From the NCBI RefSeq assembly GCF_000934725.1, contig NZ_JYNS01000003.1:234513-298512 (forward strand): 64,000 bases of DNA, given 5' to 3'. This DNA comes from Methyloterricola oryzae (GTDB taxonomy: Bacteria > Pseudomonadota > Gammaproteobacteria > Methylococcales > Methylococcaceae). Below, one piece after another: positions 1 through 10,580 of the stretch (the stretch's first letter is position 1; each line of letters begins with the position of its first letter). The notes below the pieces were generated by a model. The model saw only the letters and a program-made list of their open reading frames with translations, was not told where the DNA came from and did no database searches. Position numbers and translations under genes: made by a program.

Positions 1-684
1 ATGCTGGAATTCACCGGCATCGGTCGCGAGCATGTGCAGGTGGTGCCTAATCCGGTGGTGCCGGAGGCCCTTTTCAGCATGCCCCAGCCGCGGCCCGAGC
101 ATCCCTGGTTCGGCACGAACCAGCCTCCAGTGATCCTGGGCCTGGGCGAGCTGTGCGAGCGCAAGGACTTCGAGACCCTCGTGCGCGCCTTCGCCCGCAT
201 CCGCCGCGAGCGGCCCTGCCGCCTGCTGATCCTGGGCCGTGGCAAGCGGCGCGAGCGCCTGCTGAGCCTGGCGCAGGAACTGGGCGTCGCGGAACACGTG
301 CAACTGCCCGGCTTCATCGCCAATCCCTACCCCTATCTCGCCCACGCGGCGCTGTTCGGATTCACCTCGCGCATGGAAGGCTCGCCCTTCGCCCTGATCG
401 AAGCCCTGGCGGTGGGCACTCCGGTGGTGGCCACGGACTGTCCCAGCGGACCGGCGGAAATTCTCGGCAACGGGAAATACGGCGCCCTGGTGCCTGTAGG
501 CGACTACGAGGCCTTTGCCCGGGAATGCCTGGCCATCCTGCAGCGACCGCCTTCCCGAGATTTCCTGCAAGAGGCGGCACGGCCTTACGAGGTCCGCCGC
601 AGCGCGCTGGCTTATCTGTCCGCCATGGGCGTGGACGGTCGCCACACGGCACAGCCTCCCCAGCCATCCGATGTCCGCGCCTGA
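1..684 (+). CDS. Glycosyltransferase, C-terminal part (GT4-like, GT-B fold)
   Basis: The 227 residues match the C-terminal nucleotide-sugar-binding half of GT-B glycosyltransferases. The stretch LGLGELCERKDF is followed by a Rossmann half, then the E-x7-E-type signature around residues 125-150 (SRMEGSPFALIEALAVGTPVVATDCPSGPAEIL). Typical family members have 350-400 residues, so the N-terminal acceptor domain is missing. The first base of the window is already in frame, so the true start lies to the left and the ATG at base 1 is probably internal. An O-antigen ligase gene follows and overlaps it, which points to LPS or polysaccharide assembly at the cytoplasmic face of the membrane. The sugar specificity cannot be read from the sequence. 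Confidence 0.85.
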   Translation: MLEFTGIGREHVQVVPNPVVPEALFSMPQPRPEHPWFGTNQPPVILGLGELCERKDFETLVRAFARIRRERPCRLLILGRGKRRERLLSLAQELGVAEHVQLPGFIANPYPYLAHAALFGFTSRMEGSPFALIEALAVGTPVVATDCPSGPAEILGNGKYGALVPVGDYEAFARECLAILQRPPSRDFLQEAARPYEVRRSALAYLSAMGVDGRHTAQPPQPSDVRA

Positions 685-2026
685 GCCCATGACGCCGCGG
701 AGCTGGCCGGAGCGGCTCGGCGGGTTCGGACTGGGAGTACTGCTGCTGTTCTTCCAGATGAACGCCACCGTGGCCTGGGTTGGCCTGGGCTTCATCATCC
801 TCGCCTTCCTGCTGGAAGCCCCGGCCAGTATGCGCAGGCTGGCGGGCAATCCGCTGATCCCGTTATGGTTGGCCTTGCTCGCCTACATCGCCGCCAGCAC
901 CGCTCTGGCCGCCAAGGCCTTTCCTGATACGGCCGATGAGCAATGGAAAAGCCTCAGGCTCTGGTATGGCATCCTGTTCTTCATGCCTGTGGTGGCGTGC
1001 TATATCGAACGCGGAACCATGAGCCTGCCGAAGGTGCTGCTGTTCGCGGGCGGCAGTGTGGTGCTGCGCATCGTGACCCATTTCGACGACACCAATCCCT
1101 TCGTCGGCGAGCGCGTGGGCTTCGGACTCAACCCCATCGCCACCGCGCTCTACATGGAGGTGTGCGCCCTGGGGCTGCTGGTTCTCGCGCCGCGCCTGCT
1201 CGAGGCGACCGTGGCCCCTCCGTGGCTCAGGAGCCTGACTCGAATTCTCGGCCCCATTCTGCTGCTGCTGTTCCTGGAGGCGCTGGTGCTTTCCCAGTCC
1301 CGCAGCGGCTGGGTGGCCGCCGGCCTCGTGTTTCCTCCGATCCTGCTGTTGCGCTACCGCCGCGCCCTGGCGGCTCTGAACTGGCGTTCGCCGCGGACGC
1401 TGGCGACCGTGGCGCTGTTGCTGGCGGGCCTGGGCCTGTTCGTGCGCGAAAACGCCGAGATCATCGGCCGCCGTCTGCCTGCCAATGTTGCCGGGGTGGA
1501 GCATGCCATCAAGGGCGAAAAGGCGGAGGAAGCCGACACCAGCATCGGTTTTCGTCTGCTGATGTGGCAGGTGGGCCTGGAGCGCTGGCTGGAACGGCCG
1601 CTCACCGGCTGGGGGCCCGGCTCCACGGAAATGCTGCTGACTCAGTCGAAGGTGGCCATGCTGCACCGCAAGTCCGGCAAGTCGCTGTTTAGCCACCTGC
1701 ACAACACCTACCTGGAAGTGCTGCTGAAATTCGGACTCGTGGGCGCAGGCCTGTTCGGAGCCCTGGGCGCCGGTTTCCTGCTGGCGCTGTGGCGTGGTTG
1801 GCAGGCAGGCCTTCTCGCCGCAGACCTGGCCTGGCTGCTGCTCGGAATATGGGGCTTGAGCCTGGTGTGGAGCTTCTTCGAATTCCGCTTTTTTCACTAC
1901 GAATGGCGAAACTACTGCATGCTGCTGGGCGCCGTGAGCTTTTCGCTCAGCTCGCGCCTGCGCCATCGGCAGCCGACTTTTTGGCGGCCGCACCCGGCGG
2001 GCCAGGATTGCGCCCGGCCGTTATAA
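671..2026 (+). CDS. O-antigen ligase / Wzy-family polymerase membrane protein
   Basis: A 451-residue integral membrane protein with about ten hydrophobic segments. It has the central periplasmic loop and Wzy_C-type motif (SQSRSGWVA around residues 205-215, HLHNTYLEVLLKFG around residues 345-360) typical of WaaL-type O-antigen ligases, which join undecaprenyl-linked polysaccharide to lipid A-core in the periplasm. The start at 671 overlaps the end of the glycosyltransferase by 14 bases; ATG 689 is an alternative. A longer upstream extension to 515 lies inside the glycosyltransferase and is not believable. msbA follows 28 bp downstream. WaaL ligases and Wzy polymerases cannot be told apart with certainty from sequence. 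Confidence 0.85.
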   Translation: MSAPEPMTPRSWPERLGGFGLGVLLLFFQMNATVAWVGLGFIILAFLLEAPASMRRLAGNPLIPLWLALLAYIAASTALAAKAFPDTADEQWKSLRLWYGILFFMPVVACYIERGTMSLPKVLLFAGGSVVLRIVTHFDDTNPFVGERVGFGLNPIATALYMEVCALGLLVLAPRLLEATVAPPWLRSLTRILGPILLLLFLEALVLSQSRSGWVAAGLVFPPILLLRYRRALAALNWRSPRTLATVALLLAGLGLFVRENAEIIGRRLPANVAGVEHAIKGEKAEEADTSIGFRLLMWQVGLERWLERPLTGWGPGSTEMLLTQSKVAMLHRKSGKSLFSHLHNTYLEVLLKFGLVGAGLFGALGAGFLLALWRGWQAGLLAADLAWLLLGIWGLSLVWSFFEFRFFHYEWRNYCMLLGAVSFSLSSRLRHRQPTFWRPHPAGQDCARPL

Positions 2027-2054
2027 TGACGGTCCCAACACCAGACACCTGCCC

Positions 2055-3845
<1,791 letters not shown>

Positions 3846-4004
3846 ATTACCGGGCGCAGGAATTACGCGGGAATGTATTGCGGTTTTGCCAGTTTCGGCC
3901 TATGTTGTTGACGATTTTTGCATAGAATCGTCGGCGGCATTACGCCATCTCCCGAATGATCGGGCCGACTCCAGTCACCTAGAACGATAACAAGGAGAAG
4001 CGCT

Positions 4005-4439
4005 ATGACAGAAATTCTCGCCGCCCTGACCGTCGCATTCGCGGGTTATGTGTTGTACGAAGTGTTCAAGACCGTTTCCCAGCCCGGCAGCGACAGCCAG
4101 TCCCATTTCCAAGCGGCGCCGCCCAAGGACACTCCAGAAGTTGCCAGCGTGCCCACGCCCGCGGAGCCGGCGATCAGCGCAAGTGCTCCGGCCTCAGCAA
4201 CCAGCCCGGAACCGGCGGCAGCCGAGGAAAAGACCATCACCCTGCGCAATCCTTCCACCGGTGAAACCTGCCCCATCCCCACCAACTACCGCTTTGCCAA
4301 GAAATGGGTCAAGGAAGCCCTGGTAGCCGAGGGATTGCTGAAGAAGGTCTACAAGAACTCCGAACTGACCGAGGCCGTCAGCCCCAAGGTCAAGGAAGCC
4401 TTGGAAAAATTGAGAAACCTCGAAAAATACCACGCCTAA
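4005..4439 (+). CDS. Unrecognised membrane-anchored small protein
   Basis: A 144-residue protein of unknown function. Residues 2-24 form one hydrophobic N-terminal helix, followed by an Ala/Pro/Ser-rich linker (about residues 30-75) and a charged C-terminal domain (about 78-144) containing NPSTGETCPIPTNYRFAKKW and a Lys/Glu-rich end. The layout suggests a single-span protein with a small soluble domain tethered by a flexible linker. An AAGGAG ribosome binding site lies 7 bp before the ATG. It stands alone, with 159 bp to msbA upstream and 155 bp to xthA downstream. Length and coding bias make it credible. Confidence 0.7.
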   Translation: MTEILAALTVAFAGYVLYEVFKTVSQPGSDSQSHFQAAPPKDTPEVASVPTPAEPAISASAPASATSPEPAAAEEKTITLRNPSTGETCPIPTNYRFAKKWVKEALVAEGLLKKVYKNSELTEAVSPKVKEALEKLRNLEKYHA

Positions 4440-4594
4440 GGGCCAATCGCGGGGCGCGGCCGCATCGCGGCTTCCGCCCCGACTGGAGCGACAATCAAGG
4501 GAGCGACAGCGACGGTTGAGCGCTCCCCGGCAACAGTGTCTGCATCCCCTTCCGCACCCCCGGCCGCGCCAATCCTTTCGCCGACCCTGCCTGA

Positions 4595-5365
4595 ATGACC
4601 AAGATCGCCACCTGGAACGTAAATTCCCTGCGCGTGCGCATGCCCCATGTCCAGGAGTGGCTGACGCGCGTTCAGCCAGATGTTTTGGCTCTGCAGGAAA
4701 CCAAGACCGCAGACCCGGAGTTTCCCGCCGCCGCTTTCAGCGAACTGGGCTACCAAGTCAATTACAGCGGCCAGAAGACCTACAATGGCGTGGCCATCAT
4801 CAGCCGCGAGCCCGCCGTGGACGTGATCACCGATCCACCCGGCCTGGACGACCCGCAGCGCCGTATCCTCGCCGCCAGCTTCGGCGATTTGCGCGTGATC
4901 GATCTCTACGTGCCCAATGGCAGCGAGGTCGGCTCCGAAAAATACGCGTACAAACTGGACTGGCTGGTCAAAATGACCGAATTCCTGCGCGGCGAATTGG
5001 CGCGCCATCCGCGCCTGATCGTGCTGGGCGATTTCAATATCGCGCCCGAGGACCGTGACGTGCACGACCCGGAAGCCTGGCGCGAGAAGATACTGTGCAG
5101 CACAGCGGAGCGACAAGCCTTTCAGGGATTTCTCGACCTGGGCCTGAGCGACGCCTTTCGCCTCTTCGAACAGGCCGAGGCCAGCTTCAGTTGGTGGGAC
5201 TACCGGGCCGCGGGATTTCGCCGCAACCTGGGCCTGCGCATCGACCATATCCTGGTCAGTGCGGCCTTGCGCCCGTGTTGCAGGGCCTGCAGCATCGACA
5301 AGGAGCCGCGCAAACTGGAGCGGCCTTCGGACCACGCGCCGGTGCTGCTGGAACTGGAGCCTTGA
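4595..5365 (+). CDS. xthA: Exodeoxyribonuclease III (AP endonuclease)
   Basis: A 256-residue EEP-fold nuclease that cleaves DNA 5' of abasic sites and degrades 3' ends in base excision repair. Visible active-site motifs are WNVNSLR at residues 7-13, the metal-binding Glu35 in LQETK, Asp146/Asn148 in GDFNIAPED, and the C-terminal RIDHILVS and SDHAPV motifs with the catalytic His. The length is that of bacterial ExoIII. The next gene starts 10 bp downstream, so they may be cotranscribed. Confidence 0.93.
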   Translation: MTKIATWNVNSLRVRMPHVQEWLTRVQPDVLALQETKTADPEFPAAAFSELGYQVNYSGQKTYNGVAIISREPAVDVITDPPGLDDPQRRILAASFGDLRVIDLYVPNGSEVGSEKYAYKLDWLVKMTEFLRGELARHPRLIVLGDFNIAPEDRDVHDPEAWREKILCSTAERQAFQGFLDLGLSDAFRLFEQAEASFSWWDYRAAGFRRNLGLRIDHILVSAALRPCCRACSIDKEPRKLERPSDHAPVLLELEP

Positions 5366-5374
5366 CGTCCGCTC

Positions 5375-6043
5375 ATGCTGCGCGTACCCGAACCCGAATT
5401 GATGGACAGCGAGGAACAAGCCCTCGCCTACGCCCAGGCGGATTTCGCCGAGCCGCACGAGCGTTTCGTCACCCTGTTCCGGGAGACCTTTCCCGGTATT
5501 GACATGGCAGGGACGGTGCTGGACCTGGGCTGCGGTCCCGCCGACGTGACCGTGCGCTTCGCCAAGGGCTTTCCCCTGGCCCGCATCGACGGCGTCGATG
5601 CCGGTCCCAATATGCTGAAACTGGCCCACGACCGGGTGCGCCGCGAGGGTTTGGCAGAGCGCGTGCGGCTCACGCTGGTACGGCTGCCGATGGACAGTCC
5701 GCCTCTCGCGCAATACGGCGCCGTTATCAGCAACTCATTGTTGCACCACCTGGCCGATCCGGCAGTCCTGTGGAATGCCGTGCGCAGTCATGCCGCTCCC
5801 GGCGCACCGGTCTTCATCATGGATCTGGCCAGGCCCGCCGATGAAGCCACCCTCGACGCCCTGGTAGCGCGCTACGCCGAAGGCGAGCCGGACATCCTGC
5901 GCAACGATTTCCGCAATTCCCTGAAGGCGGCCTACCGGCCCGACGAGGTCCGTGAGCAACTGGCGCGGGCAGGACTGTCAGGGCTTTGCGTGAACGCCCT
6001 GGGCGACCGCCACCTGACGGTAAGCGGCTTCGCGCCCGGCTGA
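5375..6043 (+). CDS. Class I SAM-dependent methyltransferase
   Basis: A 222-residue Rossmann-fold methyltransferase. The SAM-binding motif I is VLDLGCGPADVT near residues 46-57, and the acidic motif II follows in IDGVDAGPNML. A motif-IV-like region (GAVISNSLLHHL, about residues 110-121) resembles UbiE/Methyltransf_11 and Methyltransf_25 small-molecule enzymes. The substrate cannot be told. It begins 10 bp after xthA. Nothing around it names a pathway. Confidence 0.85.
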   Translation: MLRVPEPELMDSEEQALAYAQADFAEPHERFVTLFRETFPGIDMAGTVLDLGCGPADVTVRFAKGFPLARIDGVDAGPNMLKLAHDRVRREGLAERVRLTLVRLPMDSPPLAQYGAVISNSLLHHLADPAVLWNAVRSHAAPGAPVFIMDLARPADEATLDALVARYAEGEPDILRNDFRNSLKAAYRPDEVREQLARAGLSGLCVNALGDRHLTVSGFAPG

Positions 6044-6114
6044 CTGGAAGACCCTGCTCGGCCAACACGAAGTACGCAGCCACGGTTCAACTCCGTGCAT
6101 CCACCAGCGGGCAG

Positions 6115-6360
6115 TCAGATTCGCTTGACCAGCCGAATGACGACGATGAGCACAATTGCCCCCGCGGTAGCGGTCACGATGCTGCCGAGCAATCCGCCAC
6201 CGGCTGAAATACCGAAGTTCCGGAAAAGATAACCGCCCACCATGGCCCCGAGGACGCCAAGGATCATGTTGCCGAGTGCGCCGAAGCCCCCGGTTTTCAT
6301 CATCAGGCCGGCGAGCCAGCCGGCAATCATTCCAACCAGCGCGAACCAAAGAAATTCCAT
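6115..6360 (-). CDS. GlsB/YeaQ/YmgE family small membrane protein
   Basis: An 81-residue, almost wholly hydrophobic protein with three predicted helices and Gly-rich turns (GMIAGWLAGLMMKTGGFG, GNMILGVLGAMVGGYLF). This is the pattern of the transglycosylase-associated GlsB/YeaQ family of stress-related inner-membrane proteins, whose biochemical role is uncertain. The start at 6360 is chosen because a GGAGG ribosome binding site lies 5-6 bases before it; the frame stays open further upstream but without a better site. Confidence 0.85.
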   Translation of the reverse strand: MEFLWFALVGMIAGWLAGLMMKTGGFGALGNMILGVLGAMVGGYLFRNFGISAGGGLLGSIVTATAGAIVLIVVIRLVKRI

Positions 6361-6417
6361 CGTGACCTCCGATCGTCGTGACGCGCGAGCCACTGATGCG
6401 GCCCGCCAAGTTCCCCT

Positions 6418-6858
6418 TCAGGGTCGCCCGTCCTTACCCCATTGAATCAGCCAGTCGGCCCAGTTGAGTATGCTTTTCAGGCGAGGTGCGAGGATGGCGC
6501 GCGCTTCGTCATAGGGCAGCCAGCGGAACTCCTCATGCTCCGGGCGGCCCAGCTCCGGATTGACCGGCAGATAAACCTCGCCGGTCTGTGACTGCGCCAG
6601 ATAATACCGGGCGATCTTGCCCATGCCATAGGGCGGCGTTTCCTGGTAGCCCTTGCCCCACAGAAACTCCAGATCGATGAGGCCGGTTTCCTCCCGCACC
6701 TCGCGAATCGCTGCCTGAAAAGGATCCTCACCTTCCTCCAGCATGCCCTTGGGGAAGTCCCAGTAGTTGAAGGCGCGAAGCAGCAGAAAGCGGGTCTGAT
6801 CCGGAAATACGCGTGCTATGACGACGCCGCACGAGAGCTTATAAGCATTCGTCTTCAA
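6418..6858 (-). CDS. Nudix hydrolase
   Basis: A 146-residue protein with a complete Nudix box, G-x5-E-x7-REVREETGL, starting near residue 38. The box binds the divalent metal and cleaves nucleoside diphosphate-X compounds. The N-terminal half (SCGVVIARV, LLLRAFNYWDFPKG) resembles dinucleoside polyphosphate hydrolases of the Ap4A-pyrophosphatase type. The N-terminal SCGVVI and WDFPKG motifs and the short length fit that group, but the substrate is inference. It lies upstream of the GlsB-like gene on the same strand, 57 bp apart. Confidence 0.88.
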   Translation of the reverse strand: MKTNAYKLSCGVVIARVFPDQTRFLLLRAFNYWDFPKGMLEEGEDPFQAAIREVREETGLIDLEFLWGKGYQETPPYGMGKIARYYLAQSQTGEVYLPVNPELGRPEHEEFRWLPYDEARAILAPRLKSILNWADWLIQWGKDGRP

Positions 6859-6978
6859 GACATAAGCCTCCTTTCACGCCCATAATACACGGAGAGACCT
6901 GACAAGGGACTACACCCCTCGCGCGCTTGACGAGCGCTATACTCTTGCAACCCCAAACATCGCCTTCCCAGACGGAAC

Positions 6979-9105
6979 GTGCCAGCGAGCAGACAAGGAC
7001 AAACGGCTCTTACCTTCATCGCCGACAACACCCTGAGGCCGCCATTGCTGGCGAGCCTGGGCCGTGTCTGCGAGAAAGTCCATGAACTATCAGACCTTGC
7101 TGCCCTGGAACGGTTGCCGGCGGAATTTGCATTCGACCTGGTTTTGGTGGACGGTCAATTTCCCGAAACAGCCTTCGCCGCAATCTGCTCGGCCATCCGC
7201 CAGCAGCTCAGCTGGCACCCAGGCAAGCCCATCATCGTGTTGGCGGATGACGTAGCCGCCGCCGCCCGTGCACGGCGAGCCGGCGCGACAGACTTCGTGC
7301 TGCGCCCGGTGGATTGGCCCGCGTTTGAAGAGCGCATGCGCTTCCACGTAGCCGCCGCCGCCCAAAGTGACTTTGACGTCCGCCAGCGGGAGTGGCTGCG
7401 CCATACGCAGCGGCAGGCGGGTGTGGCCAGTTTCGACCTGGATACCGGCACAGGACACTTGCTCTGTTCAGAGGAGATCACTCACCTGCTGGGCCGCGCG
7501 GACAGCACGCCGCCCCGTCATCTGGACGAGTTGTTCGCCGCCATCGCCGAGGATGACCGGCAGCGGGTCTGGGAGATTTTCGAGGCGGCCATTCTCAACG
7601 GCACCGAGCTCAAGGTCGAGTTCCGTGTGAACCTGGCGGGCAGCGAGAACCGCATCCTGCTGGCCCAGTCCACCGGTAAAATCAAAGGGCAGCGCCTGTG
7701 CGGCACGCTTCAGGACGTCACCGAGGGACGCAGAATTGCCGAGCGCCTGAGCTTCCTGGCCTCCTACGACGAACTGACGCTGCTGGCTAACCGCAACCAC
7801 TTCAAGGACATTCTGGCCAAGGCCATGTCCCAGGCCCAGCGCAGCGGGGTAAAACTGGTGGGGCTGTTCATGGATCTGGACAAATTTCAGCGCATCAACG
7901 ACTCGTTGGGCCCGAACATCGGCGACCAGTTGTTGCGCATGGTGGCAAACCGCGTCCGGGGCGTGTTGCGCGGAACCGACTGCCTCGCACGGAGCATTGC
8001 GGGTGATGACGACCGCCTGGACCAGGTCGCCCGGCTCGGCGGCGACGAGTTCACCATTTTGCTGGTGGACGTCGCCAGGGTCGAGAACAGCGCACGGGTC
8101 GCACAGCGCATACTCGATGCCCTCAAGGATGCCTTCGTCGTCGACGAGCACGAGATCGTCGTCTCAGCCAGCATAGGTATCACCATCTTCCCGGACGACA
8201 GCACCGATCTGGACTCGTTCATGAAGAACGGCGACGCCGCCATGTTCCATGCCAAGGCCCAGGGCCGCAACAACTACCAGTTTTTCAACGAATCACTCCA
8301 CCTCAGCGCATCCAGCAAGCTGGCCCTGGAAGGCCGTTTGCGCCGTGCCATGGAAAACCGCGAACTGGTACTGCACTATCAGCCCAAGATAGACGCCGGC
8401 AGCGGCCGGGTGCTCGGCGTCGAGGCACTGGTGCGCTGGAGCCATCCGGATATGGGGCTGGTGCCACCCAGCCAGTTCATACCCGTCGCCGAGGAAACGG
8501 GATTGATCGTTCCCATTGGCGAGTGGGTGCTCAACGAGGCCTGCCGACAGGCCATCGAGTGGCGGGCTCAGGGCCTCAAAGATCTGTCCATAGGCGTCAA
8601 CCTCAGCGCCCTGCAGTTTCGGGGCGCCGACCTGAGTCAGCGCCTGGCCGACATCATTGCGGCGCACGGCATCCAGCCCGAATGCATCGATGTGGAGTTG
8701 ACCGAAAGCATGCTCATGTACGATGTGGAGGACGCCATCCACAAGATGAATGAACTGCGGGGGATCGGCTTGACCCTTTCCATCGATGACTTCGGCACCG
8801 GGTACTCGTCACTTAGCTACCTGATGCGCTTCCCGCTGAACACGCTCAAGATCGACCGCTCCTTTGTCCGCGACCTGGCCGCGGATACCCACTGTGCATC
8901 CATCACCCGCGCAATCCTGATGATGGCCAAAAGCCTGAACCTCAAGGTGGTGGCGGAAGGCGTGGAAACCTCCCAGCAGGCAGCCTGGCTAAGGGAGAAC
9001 GAGTGCGACGTCCTGCAAGGCTACTATTTCTCACGTCCCCTGCCAGCGGACGAACTGGCGCGCTTCTGCGCAGAGAAACAGGTTTCCGCCCACGACGGCG
9101 GCTAA
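6979..9105 (+). CDS. Receiver-like/PAS/GGDEF/EAL cyclic-di-GMP signalling protein
   Basis: A 708-residue cytoplasmic protein starting at GTG. Residues 10-125 resemble a response-regulator receiver: Asp58 is in place, but the usual C-terminal Lys is Arg in FVLRPVDW, so phosphorylation may be impaired. A PAS-like segment follows (about 140-250). The GGDEF domain has an intact GGDEF motif near residue 354. The EAL domain has EAL near residue 481, with ELTES, IDDFGTGYSS, LKIDRSFV and VVAEGVET, so the phosphodiesterase site looks complete. It may make or degrade c-di-GMP; both sites appear intact and direction cannot be predicted. It is transcribed alone, divergent from the Nudix gene. Confidence 0.92.
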   Translation: MPASRQGQTALTFIADNTLRPPLLASLGRVCEKVHELSDLAALERLPAEFAFDLVLVDGQFPETAFAAICSAIRQQLSWHPGKPIIVLADDVAAAARARRAGATDFVLRPVDWPAFEERMRFHVAAAAQSDFDVRQREWLRHTQRQAGVASFDLDTGTGHLLCSEEITHLLGRADSTPPRHLDELFAAIAEDDRQRVWEIFEAAILNGTELKVEFRVNLAGSENRILLAQSTGKIKGQRLCGTLQDVTEGRRIAERLSFLASYDELTLLANRNHFKDILAKAMSQAQRSGVKLVGLFMDLDKFQRINDSLGPNIGDQLLRMVANRVRGVLRGTDCLARSIAGDDDRLDQVARLGGDEFTILLVDVARVENSARVAQRILDALKDAFVVDEHEIVVSASIGITIFPDDSTDLDSFMKNGDAAMFHAKAQGRNNYQFFNESLHLSASSKLALEGRLRRAMENRELVLHYQPKIDAGSGRVLGVEALVRWSHPDMGLVPPSQFIPVAEETGLIVPIGEWVLNEACRQAIEWRAQGLKDLSIGVNLSALQFRGADLSQRLADIIAAHGIQPECIDVELTESMLMYDVEDAIHKMNELRGIGLTLSIDDFGTGYSSLSYLMRFPLNTLKIDRSFVRDLAADTHCASITRAILMMAKSLNLKVVAEGVETSQQAAWLRENECDVLQGYYFSRPLPADELARFCAEKQVSAHDGG

Positions 9106-9192
9106 ATGGCCCACCTGGTCTGATGACTGCCCCTCGCCGGCCCCCTGCGCTATGCTAACGGCGATTGCGAATTTTCCGACAAGGAGACGCCC

Positions 9193-9909
9193 ATGCACAT
9201 CGAAACCGTTCGAGCCGGACGCGGCCTGGACTGGATCACCGAAGGATTCGGCCTGTTCCGCAAGAATGCTCTGATCTGGATCGTGAATTTCATCATCGCC
9301 TTGGCCATCGTCACGCTGCTGTCCCTGATTCCCATCGTTGGCTCCATCGCCACCATGCTCCTGCAGCCGGTACTGCTGGGCGGACTGCTGTTGGGCTGCG
9401 AATCCCTGCGAAAGGGGGAGGAATTGCGGATCGAGCACTTGTTCGACGGCTTTCGCCAGAACACCAAGCCGCTGCTCATGGTGGGGCTTTATAGCGGCCT
9501 TGCCTACATGGCGGTGGCACTGGTGGCTGCTTTGATCGTCGGCGGAGGGGCCATCAGCGTGGGCATTCTGGGCGAAGTGTCGGACAGCCCGGATCTGGCC
9601 TCCGGCGCAGCGGTGGTGGGCACGCTACTGGTGGTTCTGGTATCGGCTCTCATGGCCCTACCCATCGCCATGGCCACCTGGTTCGCCCCGTCCTTAGTGC
9701 TGTTCAGCGGCCTGGCCCCACTGGAGGCACTGAAGGCAAGCTTCTTTGCCTGCCTCAGGAACTGGCTGCCTTTCCTGGTCTACGGCCTCATCATGATGGT
9801 ACTCGCGGTCATCGCCATCATTCCGGCTGGTCTGGGACTGCTGGTGCTGGGGCCAACGGGCATCGGCTCGGTTTATGTGGGCTATCGGGATATTTTTGGA
9901 GAGACCTAA
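9193..9909 (+). CDS. BPSS1780-family membrane protein
   Basis: A 238-residue protein with about five or six hydrophobic segments. It opens with a short soluble stretch (VRAGRGLDWITEGFGLFRKNALIW) typical of the BPSS1780 family of uncharacterised proteobacterial inner-membrane proteins. The paired GFGLFRKN and KPLLMVGL elements recur in this family. An AAGGAG ribosome binding site sits just before the ATG. It lies 87 bp after the GGDEF/EAL gene. Function is unknown. Confidence 0.8.
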   Translation: MHIETVRAGRGLDWITEGFGLFRKNALIWIVNFIIALAIVTLLSLIPIVGSIATMLLQPVLLGGLLLGCESLRKGEELRIEHLFDGFRQNTKPLLMVGLYSGLAYMAVALVAALIVGGGAISVGILGEVSDSPDLASGAAVVGTLLVVLVSALMALPIAMATWFAPSLVLFSGLAPLEALKASFFACLRNWLPFLVYGLIMMVLAVIAIIPAGLGLLVLGPTGIGSVYVGYRDIFGET

Positions 9910-10211
9910 CTTCGCCCCTTGGCACAATACGCGTCTCGCTAACCTGGATCCCGCGTAAGCTGTGCTGACCACAGCGGGCGTGTCGTTAGAATGGGCGCCC
10001 GAAAGCCGCTTTATCCTGCACGACTCGCCTTAAGGCGGAGTCTATCGGAAGGGCTCCTGCCGTTAAACCCGGTTCATGGGCAGGGCTAATGGTATTCATG
10101 ATTTCTCCGGACATGCCAGGCCAGCCCGTCTATATAATTCCGAGGCGGGACGCGCCTATTGCAGTCAGTCAGAAAGAATAGGGACCTTCAAGACTTGCAT
10201 TGCTCCTGAAC
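9910..10211. other. Gene-free stretch between membrane protein and heme region
   Basis: About 300 bp with no credible reading frame on either strand. I see short GC-rich palindromes (CCTTAAGG around 10030) but no recognisable RNA gene or promoter pair. Confidence 0.5.
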
Positions 10212-10240
10212 AAAAAAATGTCCGACATCCCTGCCGGACA
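10212..10240 (-). terminator. Rho-independent terminator, minus strand
   Basis: Read on the minus strand, TGTCCGGCA-GGGA-TGTCGGACA forms a nine-pair stem (one G-U) closed by a GGGA tetraloop and followed at once by seven T residues. This is a near-ideal intrinsic terminator. It implies a minus-strand transcript arriving from 10241 or beyond, although no standard gene is annotated there (see the open frame at 10360-10590). Confidence 0.75.
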
Positions 10241-10546
10241 AAGTCACGCTAGGAGCTAACCAGAAATGCCGAATCCCTTCCGAGCATTCGCTCGGCATCC
10301 TTATGCTGGAATCGGCGCTGAAAATTCATTCCATGTGCCGACCTCGGGCACTGTTTAAGTCATACATTCTTGCGAACGGTTCTCATTTTTGTGGCCATCA
10401 ACATGTTTGTCAAGTCTTGTTCCTTACGTTGATTGACGGACCATTCTAAGTGTGTGAAGACAGAGCCCAGCAAGGCAAACGCAGGCTCAATCGCTGCCCA
10501 GTCAGTGTTTCCCTGCAATAAATCGTCGTGGAGTTGCGTTAGATTG

Positions 10547-10574
10547 TTGACGGACGAATGGGAATGCTTATCAT
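10547..10574 (+). promoter_or_regulatory. hemP promoter, TTGACG-N16-TATCAT
   Basis: The -35 TTGACG (10547-10552) and -10 TATCAT (10569-10574) are separated by 16 bp, close to the sigma-70 consensus. The expected transcription start, about 7 bp later, falls on or next to the hemP ATG at 10581, which would make the mRNA leaderless. Confidence 0.55.
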
Positions 10575-10578
10575 TTGC
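10560..10578 (+). promoter_or_regulatory. Fur box over the hemP -10
   Basis: The 19 bp GGGAATGCTTATCATTTGC match the classical Fur consensus at 13 of 19 positions by my hand count and cover the spacer and -10 of the hemP promoter. Iron-loaded Fur bound here would block RNA polymerase, as expected for a heme uptake gene. Confidence 0.6.
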
Positions 10579-10580
10579 CC

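Noticed and set aside
863..1993. 376-codon minus-strand frame opposite the O-antigen ligase
   Set aside because: Gln/His/Arg-rich antisense shadow of a clear membrane protein gene; typical of high-GC DNA.
3908..3928. TTGACG and TAGAAT upstream of the small protein gene at 4005
   Set aside because: Only 9 bp between the two hexamers, too short for a sigma-70 promoter.
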